Assembly: GCF_030544485.1 (NCBI RefSeq)
Contig: NZ_CP130610.1
Location: 2,914,001-2,978,000, forward strand
DNA: 64,000 bases
Source of the DNA: Halomonas sp. HAL1
Lineage (GTDB): Bacteria > Pseudomonadota > Gammaproteobacteria > Pseudomonadales > Halomonadaceae
Direction: 5' to 3'
The position numbers were made by a program, and so were the translations under genes. A model generated the notes under the pieces. The model was given only the letters and a program-made list of their open reading frames with translations. It did no database searches and was not told the origin of the DNA. The first letter of the stretch is position 1; each line of letters begins with the position of its first letter. This document shows, piece by piece, positions 1 through 9,421 of the stretch.

Positions 1-1
1 C

Positions 2-70
2 AACCTGCATCCGCAGATTGACGATTTGCTTAAGCGCTATCCTGAACTAACACCGCAAGCGACACCCTAA
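2..70 (+). CDS. C-terminal end of an upstream gene (partial), probably a TPR protein
   Basis: The window opens inside a reading frame of 22 codons that ends in TAA at 68-70; the last residues are ...YPELTPQATP. Nothing in this short piece identifies a family. In Pseudomonas and relatives the gene immediately before lolB-ispE-tRNA-Gln-prs encodes a tetratricopeptide-repeat protein, so that is the best guess from synteny alone. It ends 72 bp before the chosen lolB start. Confidence 0.45.
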   Translation, partial: NLHPQIDDLLKRYPELTPQATP

Positions 71-142
71 CGCTACACCATCCGATTGAGCGCACCGACC
101 ATGCTACTCTTGCGCCGTCATCACCTAACATGGAGCCTGTTT

Positions 143-790
143 ATGCCGACACTGACGTCCCTTCCTTTACGCTCACCCGTTGCCATTCTTTCCCCGCGAC
201 TATGGGTTGTGGGCCTTACTCTCTTGTTTCTTGCTGGGTGCGCGTCGCAAGGCCCGGTGGATGAAAGTGGCCGACAAGCAGGCCAGTGGGAGCGTCAACT
301 GGCTGAGGTAGAGGCATTCGACACCTGGACGCTGGTGGGCAAAGCGGGCCTGCGTACCTCGCAAGAGAACGTCAGCGCCAATCTGGACTGGAATCAGACC
401 CCTTACTATTTCCGCATGCTGATCAGCGGACCGTTTGGTGGCGGGCGCAATGTGCTTGAGGGCCGTGAAGGTCGCTTCTCACTCTCCAATAGCGATGGCC
501 GCTTTGAAGCAGAAACGCCGGAAGCCTTAATGGATGAGCAGCTTGGCTGGTCACTGCCTGTTAGTGCCATGCCTGACTGGGTACGCGGCCTACCCGGCGA
601 AAATGACGACTATCAGATGGAAACCGATGAACTCGGCTTCCCCAGCCACTTGGCACAAGACGGTTGGGAAATTGACTACCGTGACTGGGAACAGTTTGAA
701 GGCATGTGGCTGCCGCGACGGTTAATCATGAACTACGACGATGTACGTATCACCCTGGTCGTTAATCAATGGCAAGCCAGCGACGAGTAA
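143..790 (+). CDS. lolB: Outer-membrane lipoprotein insertion protein LolB
   Basis: LolB accepts lipoproteins from the periplasmic carrier LolA and inserts them into the outer membrane. The start at ATG 143 is preferred over the upstream TTG at 86, because GGAG lies about 8 nt before it and it gives a normal lipoprotein signal: hydrophobic stretch then the lipobox LAGC, with the lipidated Cys at about residue 33. The mature part has the LolB features TWTLVGKAGLRT and an FGGG loop, and the length (215 aa) fits the family. It is 9 bp upstream of ispE, as in many gammaproteobacteria, so the two are probably co-transcribed. Confidence 0.93.
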   Translation: MPTLTSLPLRSPVAILSPRLWVVGLTLLFLAGCASQGPVDESGRQAGQWERQLAEVEAFDTWTLVGKAGLRTSQENVSANLDWNQTPYYFRMLISGPFGGGRNVLEGREGRFSLSNSDGRFEAETPEALMDEQLGWSLPVSAMPDWVRGLPGENDDYQMETDELGFPSHLAQDGWEIDYRDWEQFEGMWLPRRLIMNYDDVRITLVVNQWQASDE

Positions 791-799
791 ACCGTTCAA

Positions 800-1654
800 A
801 TGAATGCGCAGCTTAGATTACCCGCCCCGGCCAAGCTTAACCGCATGCTGCATATCGTGGGCCGTCGTGAAGACGGCTACCACACACTGCAAACGCTGTT
901 TCAATTTATTGATCTTAATGATCACCTTACGCTGACAGCCCGCGATGATGGAGAGATCCATCTAACCCATGAGGTCAGCGGCGTAAGCCACGATGACAAT
1001 CTGATTGTGCGTGCCGCCCGTTTATTGCAGCGCCACAGCGGCACCCGCTTAGGGGCCACCCTCACCATAGAAAAGCAGCTGCCCATGGGCGGCGGCTTAG
1101 GTGGCGGCAGTTCCAACGCGGCCACCACACTAGTGGGGCTCAATCATCTCTGGCAGCTTCATCTGTCGTTAGACGAATTAGCACGCTTAGGGCTGCAGCT
1201 GGGAGCCGACGTGCCTGTCTTTGTGCACGGCTATAGCGCCTGGGCTGAAGGGGTGGGCGAGCAGCTTACCGCGGTGACACTGGACACCCCTTGGTTCGTC
1301 ATTATTCACCCCGACATTAGCGTGTCTACGCTTGACGTCTTCCAAGACCCGCAATTGACACGTGACAGCCACCCCATTACTATGGCGCGCGCACTGCAGG
1401 GGGGAGCGCCGGAGTGGCGCAACGACTGTGAAGCCGTCGTAAAGGAACGCTATCCGCCAATTGCGGAAGCCCTTCACTGGCTTGCACAGCACGCACCTAG
1501 TCGGTTGACCGGCACGGGCGCTTGTCTGTTTGCTGCTTTTGAGACGCAGCAAGCAGCACAGGCAATCGCGCAATTAGCGGGTCAACGTTGGCCGACATGG
1601 GTAGCACGCGGACTCAACACCTCTCCCCTACATGATGCTCTGGGCTTTTTATAA
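800..1654 (+). CDS. ispE: 4-diphosphocytidyl-2-C-methyl-D-erythritol kinase
   Basis: IspE is the ATP-dependent kinase of the MEP isoprenoid pathway; it phosphorylates the 2-hydroxyl of CDP-methylerythritol in the cytoplasm. The 284-aa protein has the GHMP-kinase start (LPAPAKLNRML), the glycine-rich ATP loop LPMGGGLGGGSSNAA around residues 94-109 and the C-terminal LTGTGACLFAAF motif around residues 233-244. It follows lolB closely and precedes tRNA-Gln and prs, the order seen in Pseudomonas. Its last codons run into a short 22-bp tandem repeat that contains the stop codon. Confidence 0.96.
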   Translation: MNAQLRLPAPAKLNRMLHIVGRREDGYHTLQTLFQFIDLNDHLTLTARDDGEIHLTHEVSGVSHDDNLIVRAARLLQRHSGTRLGATLTIEKQLPMGGGLGGGSSNAATTLVGLNHLWQLHLSLDELARLGLQLGADVPVFVHGYSAWAEGVGEQLTAVTLDTPWFVIIHPDISVSTLDVFQDPQLTRDSHPITMARALQGGAPEWRNDCEAVVKERYPPIAEALHWLAQHAPSRLTGTGACLFAAFETQQAAQAIAQLAGQRWPTWVARGLNTSPLHDALGFL

Positions 1655-1716
1655 TCCCGCTCTGGGCAGTTTATAGTCCCGCTCTGGGCTATTTACAGTC
1701 CCGCTCTGGGCAGCTA
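1651..1716. repeat. Three tandem 22-bp units at the ispE stop codon
   Basis: Three successive 22-bp units (1651-1672, 1673-1694, 1695-1716) share the core TCCCGCTCTGGGC and the flank ATAA/ATAG/ACAG. A degenerate partial unit (GATGCTCTGGGCTTTTT, 1634-1650) lies inside the last ispE codons, which suggests the array grew by duplication of the gene end. The ispE TAA falls inside the first unit. No spacer pattern is present, so this is not CRISPR-like. Confidence 0.85.
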
Positions 1717-1747
1717 AAAGCGCCCGGTCAGCGCGTTAGGTTATTGC

Positions 1748-1822
1748 TGGGGTATCGCCAAGTGGTAAGGCACCGCTTTTTGGTAGCGGCATTCCCAGGT
1801 TCGAATCCTGGTACCCCAGCCA
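1748..1822 (+). tRNA. tRNA-Gln (anticodon TTG)
   Basis: A 75-nt cloverleaf starts TGGGGTA and ends TACCCCA-G-CCA with the CCA encoded. The acceptor stem pairs fully, the T arm contains GGTTCGAATCC, and the anticodon stem CCGCT/AGCGG frames the loop TTTTGGT with anticodon TTG. It sits between ispE and prs, exactly where tRNA-Gln lies in Pseudomonas. Confidence 0.97.
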
Positions 1823-1880
1823 ACCCAACAATGGCCTGCGTTTTTACCCCTGATTCCCAACACTGCAAAGGTGGCTGCGC

Positions 1881-2822
1881 GTGTCAAAATTGATGGTTTT
1901 CGCCGGGAATGCTAATCCCGCACTCGCTCAAAAAATAGCCGAGAGCTTAGACAGCCGTATGGGTAATGCTACGGTGGGTCAATTCAGCGACGGCGAAATT
2001 GCAGTCGAGATCAATGAGAACGTGCGCGGTAAGGATGTTTTCATCCTGCAATCCACCTGTGCACCGACAAACGATAATCTGATGGAGTTGATCCTGATGG
2101 TCGACGCACTGCGTCGCGCCTCGGCAACTCGTATCACTGCTGTTTTGCCCTACTTTGGCTATGCACGCCAGGATCGCCGTGTGCGCTCCGCCCGGGTGCC
2201 TATTTCCGCCAAAGTGGTTGCCGACATGATGGTCAAGGCAGGCGTTGACCGCGTGATGACCATGGATCTACACGCTGATCAAATCCAGGGCTTCTTTGAT
2301 GTCCCGGTCGACAACGTTTACGGCTCACCCATTTTGCTGGATGACATCGAGCGCCAGAATTATAGCGACCTCGTCGTGGTTTCCCCCGATGTGGGTGGCG
2401 TCGTTCGTGCACGTGCCATCGCCAAACAGCTGAACGCCGATCTCGCCATTATTGATAAGCGTCGTCCCCAGGCTAATCAAGCCCAGGTGATGCACATCAT
2501 CGGTGAGATTGAAGGCCGTACCTGTGTCGTGGTCGACGATATGATCGATACCGCAGGCACGCTATGTAAAGCCGGTGAAGCGCTCAAAGGCCACGGCGCC
2601 AAGCGCGTCGTGGCTTATGCAACGCACCCGATTTTATCCGGCCCAGCGGTTGATAATATTACCAACTCCGTACTGGATGAAGTGGTGGTGACCGACACCA
2701 TCCCGCTCTCTGACGTTGCTCGTCGAAGCGGAAAAATTCGCCAGTTGAGCGTTGCCGGCCTTATCGCGGAAGCGATTCGTCGGGTCAGCAACGAAGAATC
2801 TGTCAGCGCGATGTTCCACTAA
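1881..2822 (+). CDS. prs: Ribose-phosphate pyrophosphokinase
   Basis: Prs makes 5-phosphoribosyl-1-pyrophosphate from ribose-5-phosphate and ATP for nucleotide, His, Trp and NAD synthesis. The 313-aa length is typical. The ATP/Mg signature region with [13 protein letters not shown] lies around residues 129-141, and the PRPP-binding loop [13 protein letters not shown] around residues 213-226. Translation starts at GTG 1881 ([15 protein letters not shown] follows). It lies 58 bp after tRNA-Gln and about 100 bp before rplY. Confidence 0.97.
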   Translation: MSKLMVFAGNANPALAQKIAESLDSRMGNATVGQFSDGEIAVEINENVRGKDVFILQSTCAPTNDNLMELILMVDALRRASATRITAVLPYFGYARQDRRVRSARVPISAKVVADMMVKAGVDRVMTMDLHADQIQGFFDVPVDNVYGSPILLDDIERQNYSDLVVVSPDVGGVVRARAIAKQLNADLAIIDKRRPQANQAQVMHIIGEIEGRTCVVVDDMIDTAGTLCKAGEALKGHGAKRVVAYATHPILSGPAVDNITNSVLDEVVVTDTIPLSDVARRSGKIRQLSVAGLIAEAIRRVSNEESVSAMFH

Positions 2823-2918
2823 ACGCCTGACGATATAGCCCCCTTTTGGGGCCACGGAAACGCCAACGTCTGGTCGCGGTCGGTGGCGTCTTCCTTACTT
2901 AAACTAAGAGGCAATTCC

Positions 2919-3560
2919 ATGTCTGATTTTATCCTAAAAGCCAGCGTTCGTAGCGACCTGGGGAAAGGTGCGAGCCGCCGCCTGCGTCGTGCGAACCAGC
3001 AAGTACCTGCCGTTGTATACGGTGGCGAAAAAGGCGCGCAGTCTATCTCTGTAGAAAAAACCGCGTTCTACAAAGCGATTGAAGACGAGTCCTTCTTCTC
3101 CTCGGTCATCAAACTGATGATCGAAGGTAAAGAAGAGCAAGTGGTTGTTCGTGACCTGCAGCGTCACCCGTTCAAACCGTTGCTAACTCACGCCGACTTC
3201 CTGCGCGTTGACGCTACCCACGAAATCACCATGAATGTGCCGCTGCACGTGAACGGCGAAGAAGCGTGTGTAGGCATTAAAGACCAAGGCGGTGAACTGC
3301 ACGTACTGGCCAACGAAGTTGCGATCAGCTGCTTGCCGAAAGACCTGCCTGACTATCTTGAAGTCGACATTAGCGCACTTGAACTCGGCACTACGCTGCA
3401 CCTGTCTGACCTTACCCTGCCGGCTGGCGTCACCTCTGTTGACTTGTCCCACGGTGAAGAGCACGACAATGCGGTACTCAGCATCACCAAAGTGAAAGTC
3501 CGTGTTGAAGAAGATGAAGACGGTGAAAGCGAAGGCGAAGCAGATTCCAGCGCCGAGTAA
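2919..3560 (+). CDS. rplY: 50S ribosomal protein bL25 (Ctc form)
   Basis: bL25 binds 5S rRNA in the large ribosomal subunit. At 213 aa this is the long Ctc-type form: an N-terminal L25 domain (residues 1-95, beginning [20 protein letters not shown]) followed by the C-terminal TL5 beta domain and an acidic tail ([17 protein letters not shown]). ATG 2919 is chosen because AAGAGG precedes it by 8 nt; the longer frame from 2883 has no support. The prs-rplY-pth-ychF order is conserved in gammaproteobacteria. Confidence 0.95.
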   Translation: MSDFILKASVRSDLGKGASRRLRRANQQVPAVVYGGEKGAQSISVEKTAFYKAIEDESFFSSVIKLMIEGKEEQVVVRDLQRHPFKPLLTHADFLRVDATHEITMNVPLHVNGEEACVGIKDQGGELHVLANEVAISCLPKDLPDYLEVDISALELGTTLHLSDLTLPAGVTSVDLSHGEEHDNAVLSITKVKVRVEEDEDGESEGEADSSAE

Positions 3561-3580
3561 ATAGCCGTTAAGCATCCTAT

Positions 3581-3604
3581 GAGGGCCATGCCTGCATGGC
3601 CCTC
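3581..3604 (+). terminator. Hairpin after rplY
   Basis: GAGGGCCATG and CATGGCCCTC form a perfect 10-bp stem around a CCTG loop, 20 bp after the rplY stop. There is no T-run directly after it, so it may protect the transcript or act together with the canonical terminator about 24 bp further on. Confidence 0.5.
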
Positions 3605-3627
3605 GTGATGCTGACATGATGTTAGAA

Positions 3628-3655
3628 TCAAGCGCCTCGGCGCTTGATTTTTTTT
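3628..3655 (+). terminator. Rho-independent terminator of prs-rplY
   Basis: The stem TCAAGCGC/GCGCTTGA closes a CTCG tetraloop and is followed by eight T residues (3648-3655). This is a classic intrinsic terminator, separating rplY from pth. Confidence 0.88.
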
Positions 3656-3714
3656 AGGGCTGGCGCTGGCGCGATGTCAAAAATTTCTCCTAGAAATGGG
3701 TATGAGGTAGGAAT

Positions 3715-4302
3715 ATGAGCCAGGTAACGGCCATTATTGGATTAGGTAACCCCGGCGCGGAGTATGACGCCACTCGCCATAACGCTGGCTTCTGGTTGGT
3801 CGATGCAATTGCGCGCAGCGCCCATGCAGAGTTGCGCCCGGAAAAGAAGTTTTTTGGCCACTACGCCAAAGTCCGCCTAGGCGACCATGAGCTGCACCTA
3901 CTCAACCCCGCCACCTTTATGAATCGCAGTGGTGCCGCAGTAGCGGCCTTATGCCAATTTTTCAAACTGACGCCCGACAATTTGCTGGTCGCCCACGACG
4001 AACTTGACCTTCCGCCAGGGCAGGCACGCTACAAAACTGGCGGTGGGCACGGCGGCCATAATGGTCTACGCGATATCATTAGCGCGCTAGGCGATCAAAA
4101 GCAGTTTCACCGGGTACGTATCGGCATTGGCCACCCTGGGGAGGCACGCCAAGTCACTAATTATGTACTAGGGCGGCCCGGCAAGGCCGAACAAGAAGCG
4201 ATCACTCATGCCATTGATGAGTGCATTACCACGCTGCCATTAGCGCTAGCGGGAGACTGGGCCAAAGCGATGAACCAGTTACACAGCCTTAAGTCAGAAT
4301 AA
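3715..4302 (+). CDS. pth: Peptidyl-tRNA hydrolase
   Basis: Pth cleaves the ester bond of peptidyl-tRNAs that drop off stalled ribosomes, recycling tRNA. The protein is 195 aa, the usual size. It has the family start GLGNPGAEYDATRHNAGF, with the catalytic His at about residue 22, plus the FMNRSG motif and the GGGHGGHNGLRD loop around residues 110-121. An RBS-like GAGG is just upstream of ATG 3715. ychF follows about 100 bp downstream, a widespread pairing. Confidence 0.97.
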   Translation: MSQVTAIIGLGNPGAEYDATRHNAGFWLVDAIARSAHAELRPEKKFFGHYAKVRLGDHELHLLNPATFMNRSGAAVAALCQFFKLTPDNLLVAHDELDLPPGQARYKTGGGHGGHNGLRDIISALGDQKQFHRVRIGIGHPGEARQVTNYVLGRPGKAEQEAITHAIDECITTLPLALAGDWAKAMNQLHSLKSE

Positions 4303-4406
4303 ACGCTGTCGAAAGCTGGCTGGCAACGCCGGTAGCTGACGGCTAGTGCATCTCGTAGAATGGCGATTATATTTACGCCCTACCACCTTATTTTCAGGAA
4401 CATTTT

Positions 4407-5498
4407 ATGGGTTTCAATTGCGGCATCGTCGGTCTGCCTAACGTCGGCAAGTCCACGCTATTTAATGCACTGACGAAGTCAGGCATCGATGCAGAAAACT
4501 TCCCTTTCTGCACCATTGAGCCAAACGTCGGTATCGTTCCGATGCCGGACCCGCGTCTTGATAAGCTCGCCGAGATCGTCAAGCCGCAAAAGGTACTGCC
4601 GACCACCATGGAGTTCGTCGACATTGCTGGCCTGGTCGCCGGGGCTTCCAAAGGCGAAGGGCTGGGCAACAAATTCCTGGCCAACATCCGTGAAACCCAG
4701 GCGATAGCCCATGTGGTGCGCTGCTTCGATAACGACAATGTTATCCACGTGGCGAATCAAGTCGATCCTCGTGCCGATATCGAAACGATCAATATAGAAT
4801 TGGCGCTGGCCGACCTGGATACTGTCGAAAAAGCTAGCCAACGCTTGGTTCGTTCGGTGAAAGGGGGAGATAAAGACGCTATTGCCACCAAGGCGATTCT
4901 TGATCGTATTCAGCCCCACGTTGCGGAAGGCTTGCCGCTGCGCAGTTTTGGCTTGAGCGAAGAAGAGCAGCGTCAGGTGAAAAGCTTCGGCTTTTTAACC
5001 CTGAAGCCGACCATGTACATCGCCAACGTCAACGAAGACGGTTTCGAGAACAATCCTTACCTGGATATTGTTAACGAGATTGCCGCCGAAGAAGGCGCGT
5101 TGGTAGTGCCCGTGTGCAATCAGCTGGAAGCTGAAATCGCCGAGCTGGACGATGAAGAGCGCTCCATGTTCCTGAGCGAGATGGGCATGGACGAGCCGGG
5201 CCTTGATCGCGTGATTCGTGCGGGTTACTCCCTGCTAGGCCTGCAAACCTACTTCACAGCTGGTGTTAAAGAAGTTCGCGCCTGGACAGTGAAAGAAGGC
5301 GCAACAGCCCCAGAAGCAGCAGGCGTCATTCACACCGACTTCCAGAAAGGCTTTATTCGTGCCGAAGTCGTCGCTTATGACGATTTTGTTTCGCTGGGTG
5401 GCGAGCAAGGCGCTAAAGATGCCGGTAAGTGGCGTCTGGAAGGCAAAGAGTACATTGTTAAAGATGGCGACGTAGTGCACTTCCGTTTTAACGTATAA
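4407..5498 (+). CDS. ychF: Ribosome-binding ATPase YchF
   Basis: YchF is an Obg-family P-loop protein that hydrolyses ATP rather than GTP and binds ribosomes; it is linked to oxidative-stress control. The 363-aa protein has the G1 loop [12 protein letters not shown] (about residues 8-19), the G3 segment [20 protein letters not shown], the NVNE motif that replaces NKxD and gives ATP preference, and a C-terminal TGS domain ending [13 protein letters not shown]. The start is preceded by CAGGAACATTTT. Confidence 0.96.
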   Translation: MGFNCGIVGLPNVGKSTLFNALTKSGIDAENFPFCTIEPNVGIVPMPDPRLDKLAEIVKPQKVLPTTMEFVDIAGLVAGASKGEGLGNKFLANIRETQAIAHVVRCFDNDNVIHVANQVDPRADIETINIELALADLDTVEKASQRLVRSVKGGDKDAIATKAILDRIQPHVAEGLPLRSFGLSEEEQRQVKSFGFLTLKPTMYIANVNEDGFENNPYLDIVNEIAAEEGALVVPVCNQLEAEIAELDDEERSMFLSEMGMDEPGLDRVIRAGYSLLGLQTYFTAGVKEVRAWTVKEGATAPEAAGVIHTDFQKGFIRAEVVAYDDFVSLGGEQGAKDAGKWRLEGKEYIVKDGDVVHFRFNV

Positions 5499-5530
5499 AC
5501 GGCCACGCCAACATTCTTAGCAATAAAACA

Positions 5531-5559
5531 TTGACTAAAATCAGTGTTATCAGTATCAT
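5531..5559 (+). promoter_or_regulatory. Sigma-70 promoter of tRNA-Met
   Basis: TTGACT (5531-5536) and TATCAT (5554-5559) are separated by 17 bp. The -10 box lies 15 bp before the mature tRNA 5' end, as expected for a stable-RNA promoter. Confidence 0.75.
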
Positions 5560-5574
5560 TCGCCCCCGTTGAAA

Positions 5575-5651
5575 GGCTACGTAGCTCAGCTGGTTAGAGC
5601 ACATCACTCATAATGATGGGGTCCCCTGTTCAAATCAGGGCGTAGCCACCA
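5575..5651 (+). tRNA. tRNA-Met (anticodon CAT, elongator type)
   Basis: The 77-nt cloverleaf has acceptor stem GGCTACG/CGTAGCC, discriminator A and encoded CCA. The anticodon stem CATCA/TGATG holds the loop CTCATAA. The fully paired first base pair (G-C) and absence of the three G-C pairs typical of initiator anticodon stems indicate elongator Met rather than fMet. Confidence 0.93.
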
Positions 5652-5661
5652 AAGCTTATTG

Positions 5662-5695
5662 AAAAGCCCGCTGATTCTGTCAGCGGGCTTTTTTT
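5662..5695 (+). terminator. Rho-independent terminator after tRNA-Met
   Basis: AAAAGCCCGCTGA and TCAGCGGGCTTTT pair in a 13-bp stem with a TTCTG loop, followed by a T-run. It can also serve the oppositely oriented aminopeptidase gene that ends at 5731. Confidence 0.9.
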
Positions 5696-5730
5696 GCTTT
5701 AACTCGGCTGTGGCTATAGGCGCAACACGA

Positions 5731-7050
5731 TCAACTCAACGTGGTGCGGTTTAAAAATTGCGTCAGCGCGCGAGTAAGGTACTCCACATCTTTAGTACCT
5801 GCAGTTTCTCGAATGGAGTGCATCGCCCATTGCGGGATACCAACATCAATAGTGGGTACGCCTAACTCGGTCGCGGTAATCGGTCCAATCGTGCTGCCGC
5901 AACCCATATCAGCCCGGGTCACGAACGACTGCACCGGGACATCCGCTTCACGACACACATCACGAAACAGCGCGCCGGTAACGCTATTAGTGGCGTAGCG
6001 CTGGCTCGCATTCACTTTGATCACCGGGCCGCCGTTAATCGCCGGGCCGTGGCGCTCATCGTGCTTGTCGCGAAAATTGGGATGCAGCGCATGGGCGTTA
6101 TCGCACGAGATCATCAGCGACGACTGAATCAGCTGAATCAGTGACTCATCACTGCCCTTTTCACTTCCCTTGCCTCCCAGCTGACCATTAATGCGTTTTA
6201 GCACATCTGCCAGGAAAGGGCCTTGAGCTCCACAGGCGCTGGCACTACCCACTTCCTCATGGTCATTGGCCACTAGCACAGCCCCTTGACTACCATCGCT
6301 CTCTAGCAGCGCTTCTAACCCTATGAAGCAGGAAAGCAGGTTATCCAGTCGGGCGCTCGCCACCAGCTCTTGCTTGACGCCAACGAGTGATGGTGGCTGC
6401 ACATCGTAAAAACCCAGCTCAAAATCAACCACTTCTACGGCACTCAGGCCGTGCTGCTGCTCTAGCCACTGCGCCACTAACTCGGCTAACGTGGCTGCCT
6501 CACTTTGCATCAACACCGGCGCCATTTGTGTCTGCGGATTTATCGGGCGGCCGCTGTTCACATCTCGATCAAGGTGGATCGCTAAACTTGGGATGGTGGC
6601 AATAGCACGATCGACATTGAGCAGCACGCTTTCTAAGCGCCCATCAGCGTGGCGCACATGAACGCGCCCTGCTAACCCTAGATCACGGTCAAACCAAGGC
6701 GCCATCAGCACACCGCCGTATACCTGTACGCCTAACTGCAGCCAACCCGCAGAACGCTGAGTAGCATTGGGCTTTAAATGTAGGCCGGGGCTATCGGTAT
6801 GCGCACCAATCATGCGCAATTCGGTTAATCTAGACTCAGGTAATTGAAACGCAATAATGGCTGAGTCGTTACGGGTAACGTAGTAGCGCTTGCCCGGCGT
6901 CAGCTGCCAATTCGCCTTTTCTTCCAGCCGCTGAAAACCGGCTTGCTCCAATCGCGAGGCCATATTGCCTGCAGCATGCCAGGGTGTCGGTGATTGACGC
7001 AGAAAGTCACAGAGACGTGTTAAACGATCAGCGTTGAAAGTCTCGGACAT
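5731..7050 (-). CDS. apeB: M18-family aminopeptidase
   Basis: This is a cytosolic dinuclear-zinc aminopeptidase of the M18 (aspartyl aminopeptidase-like) family, which removes N-terminal residues during peptide recycling. The 439-aa protein has the metal and active-site motifs in order: IGAHTDSPGLHLKP near residue 83, the acidic cluster NDHEEVGS near 264, and TRADMGCGSTIGPI near 381. AAGAGG lies 6 nt before ATG. It is a single gene, transcribed towards the terminator of tRNA-Met and divergent from prc. Confidence 0.93.
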   Translation of the reverse strand: MSETFNADRLTRLCDFLRQSPTPWHAAGNMASRLEQAGFQRLEEKANWQLTPGKRYYVTRNDSAIIAFQLPESRLTELRMIGAHTDSPGLHLKPNATQRSAGWLQLGVQVYGGVLMAPWFDRDLGLAGRVHVRHADGRLESVLLNVDRAIATIPSLAIHLDRDVNSGRPINPQTQMAPVLMQSEAATLAELVAQWLEQQHGLSAVEVVDFELGFYDVQPPSLVGVKQELVASARLDNLLSCFIGLEALLESDGSQGAVLVANDHEEVGSASACGAQGPFLADVLKRINGQLGGKGSEKGSDESLIQLIQSSLMISCDNAHALHPNFRDKHDERHGPAINGGPVIKVNASQRYATNSVTGALFRDVCREADVPVQSFVTRADMGCGSTIGPITATELGVPTIDVGIPQWAMHSIRETAGTKDVEYLTRALTQFLNRTTLS

Positions 7051-7189
7051 GGAAATCCTCTTAACAGTAATGATTGAGTCTCATAGCGCAGGCGACCTGC
7101 TACAATACTCCCTCGACCTACGCAACTCATGGGTCACATTGCGTGTCTAGGGAAGAATGAGTGTACACAAATCCGGGAGAGCTTGACTG

Positions 7190-9310
7190 ATGAGCTTGTT
7201 TGCAACGCTTTCGCGTTCGGTCGCCCTGGCTGTCATGCTGGTTGTTTCCAGCCCAGCCGCCTTGGCGCAACTCGAGCCGACCGACGAACAACGCCAGGCG
7301 GCAGTGGAAATTGCGGACTCGCTCCGCTACGGACACTATGCTGACGTAAATTTTGACGAAGCATGGTCGCAAGACACATTCCAACGCTATTTGGACATTC
7401 TTGACGGTCAGCGCGCTTACCTACTGCGCAGTGATATCGAAGCCTACCGCCATCTAGAAACCAGCATGGCAGACGCCATTTTTAGTGGCGATCTAGACGA
7501 CGCTTTCAATCTGTATAACACGTTTAGTGAACGTCAACGCACTCGTGTTGAGTCGCTACTTACTCAGCTCGACGAAGGCCTTGATTTTAACTTTGAGAGC
7601 AATGAACGCTTAGAAATTGATCGTGAGGAGTCCCCATGGGCCTCCCGGCAAAGCGAACTCGACGAGCTATGGCGCAAACGGCTCAAAAATGACGCTTTAA
7701 CCCTTGCCTTAACCGACCAGGACAGCGAACAGATTGAAACCAATCTGCGTCAGCGCTATGAAGGCCAACTGACCCGCCTGGAGCAAACCGAGCCTGAAGA
7801 CGTGTTTGGCGTACTCATGGCAGCGGTCACTGGTAGCATCGACCCGCACACCGGCTACCTCTCCCCCCGCCAGGGTGAGTCGTTTGATATTCAGATGAGC
7901 CTCTCGCTTGAAGGGATCGGCGCCCTGCTTCAATCGGACGGCGAGTACGTTAAAGTTGCAAGCTTAGTACCCGGTGGCCCAGCAGAGCGCGCAGGCGTTT
8001 TGGAACCAGCAGACCGCATCATCGCTGTTGGCCAGGAAGAAGGCGAGATGGTTAATGTCGTCGGTATGCGTCTGGATAACGTTGTTGACTTAATTCGTGG
8101 TCCTAAAGGCTCCATCGTTCGTTTAGATGTGGTACCTGCCCAAGCAGTCGATATGACTCGCTCGCAAATCGTTGAAATTACCCGCGATACCGTCAGCCTT
8201 GAAGATCAAGCTGCCAGCAGTGAAATCATTGAAGTCGAACGCAACGGCGAGCCGCACCGCCTTGGGGTCATTAACGTGCCCACGTTCTACGTTGATTTTG
8301 ACGCTTGGCAAGCCGGTGAAGAGGAGTATCGCAGTACCACACGCGATGTTGCCAAAGAAGTCGAACACCTTAAAGAAGAGGGCGTAGAAGGTATCGTGCT
8401 TGATCTGCGCAACAATGGCGGTGGCGCCCTGCAGGAAGCCAATTCATTGATCGGCTTGTTTATCGATCGCGGCCCCACCGTACAGGTACGCGACGCCCAG
8501 GGCCGCATCCAGCTCTACGGCGACAGCGAAGCAGGCACGCTCTATGACGGCCCGTTAGGCGTCTTAGTGAACCGCCTCTCTGCCTCTGCATCGGAAATTT
8601 TCGCTGGCGCTATTCAGGATTACGGCCGCGGCCTAGTGCTCGGTACGCCTACGTTCGGCAAAGGCACCGTGCAAACACTTAATGACCTGAGCCATGGCCA
8701 GATCAAGCTAACTCGCGCCAAGTTCTACCGTATTTCTGGCGATAGCACCCAGAACCGCGGCGTAGAGCCGGATATCGACTTCCCCAGCTTGATCGACCCC
8801 GAGCGTATTGGTGAAAGCAGCCTGGATAACGCACTAGCATGGGATACCGTTCAGAACGTTCAATATCGCCGCTATGGCGAACCTGAAAACATGCTGGAGC
8901 AACTCATTGCCCAACATGATGCCCGTGCGCAGGATAATGCCAATTTCCGCTATCTTGAACGCCAGTCCACACTTGCTCGTCAGCTACGCGAACAGCACAC
9001 CAGCGTGAGCTTAAACCGCGAACAGCGCGAGCGTGAAATGGAAGCCCAGGAAGCCGAACAGCTCTCACTGGAAAACCAACGCCGCCGCGCGCTGGGCCTG
9101 GAAGAGCTGGATGAGTGGATGGACGCTAGGATAGACGCCACGGCAGGAATAGGCGGCGAAGAGAGTGATGATGCTGCTGCCTCACAAGAGAGCGAAAGCG
9201 AAGAGGATGAAGCACTGGCCGTCGATCGCGCCTACGTGCTGGAATCAGCAGAGATACTTCTCGATTACGTCCATTTGCAGGATTCTCAGCGGTTAGCGGC
9301 CAAGCGTTAA
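7190..9310 (+). CDS. prc: Carboxy-terminal (tail-specific) processing protease
   Basis: Prc is a periplasmic S41 serine protease that trims C-terminal ends, including those of envelope proteins and peptidoglycan hydrolases. The 706-aa protein has a Sec signal ending SSPAALAQ (about residue 27), an N-terminal helical domain, a PDZ domain (about 230-320), and the S41 core. The nucleophile Ser lies in NRLSASASEIFAG (about 465) and the general-base Lys in GTPTFGKGTVQ (about 490). The C-terminal part (DUF3340 type) is Glu-rich, and the DDAAASQESESEEDEA stretch is unusually acidic, consistent with a halophile. Confidence 0.95.
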   Translation: MSLFATLSRSVALAVMLVVSSPAALAQLEPTDEQRQAAVEIADSLRYGHYADVNFDEAWSQDTFQRYLDILDGQRAYLLRSDIEAYRHLETSMADAIFSGDLDDAFNLYNTFSERQRTRVESLLTQLDEGLDFNFESNERLEIDREESPWASRQSELDELWRKRLKNDALTLALTDQDSEQIETNLRQRYEGQLTRLEQTEPEDVFGVLMAAVTGSIDPHTGYLSPRQGESFDIQMSLSLEGIGALLQSDGEYVKVASLVPGGPAERAGVLEPADRIIAVGQEEGEMVNVVGMRLDNVVDLIRGPKGSIVRLDVVPAQAVDMTRSQIVEITRDTVSLEDQAASSEIIEVERNGEPHRLGVINVPTFYVDFDAWQAGEEEYRSTTRDVAKEVEHLKEEGVEGIVLDLRNNGGGALQEANSLIGLFIDRGPTVQVRDAQGRIQLYGDSEAGTLYDGPLGVLVNRLSASASEIFAGAIQDYGRGLVLGTPTFGKGTVQTLNDLSHGQIKLTRAKFYRISGDSTQNRGVEPDIDFPSLIDPERIGESSLDNALAWDTVQNVQYRRYGEPENMLEQLIAQHDARAQDNANFRYLERQSTLARQLREQHTSVSLNREQREREMEAQEAEQLSLENQRRRALGLEELDEWMDARIDATAGIGGEESDDAAASQESESEEDEALAVDRAYVLESAEILLDYVHLQDSQRLAAKR

Positions 9311-9334
9311 CACGCACGGTTAAAGCACACTGAG

Positions 9335-9373
9335 AAAAAACGCCGACTCCTTTATAAGGGTCGGCGTTTTTAT
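9335..9373. terminator. Bidirectional terminator between prc and arsR
   Basis: AAACGCCGAC and GTCGGCGTTT form a 10-bp stem with A-run on one side and T-run (TTTTTATT) on the other, so it can stop transcription from both converging genes. Confidence 0.88.
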
Positions 9374-9421
9374 TGCGCTATTTTTTTAATCTATTTTTTA
9401 ATCGCCTGCCTCTGCATCGCG

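Noticed and set aside
86..142. Upstream TTG start for lolB
   Set aside because: It would place 19 non-signal residues before the lipoprotein signal; ATG 143 has the RBS and correct signal length.
1651..1716. Short repeats that might suggest a CRISPR array
   Set aside because: The units are directly adjacent, 22 bp each, with no unique spacers and no cas genes nearby.
2840..2895. Possible L25 leader structure between prs and rplY
   Set aside because: Two short pairings can be drawn (GCCCC/GGGGC and GGAAACGCC/GGCGTCTTCC) but neither matches a known leader.
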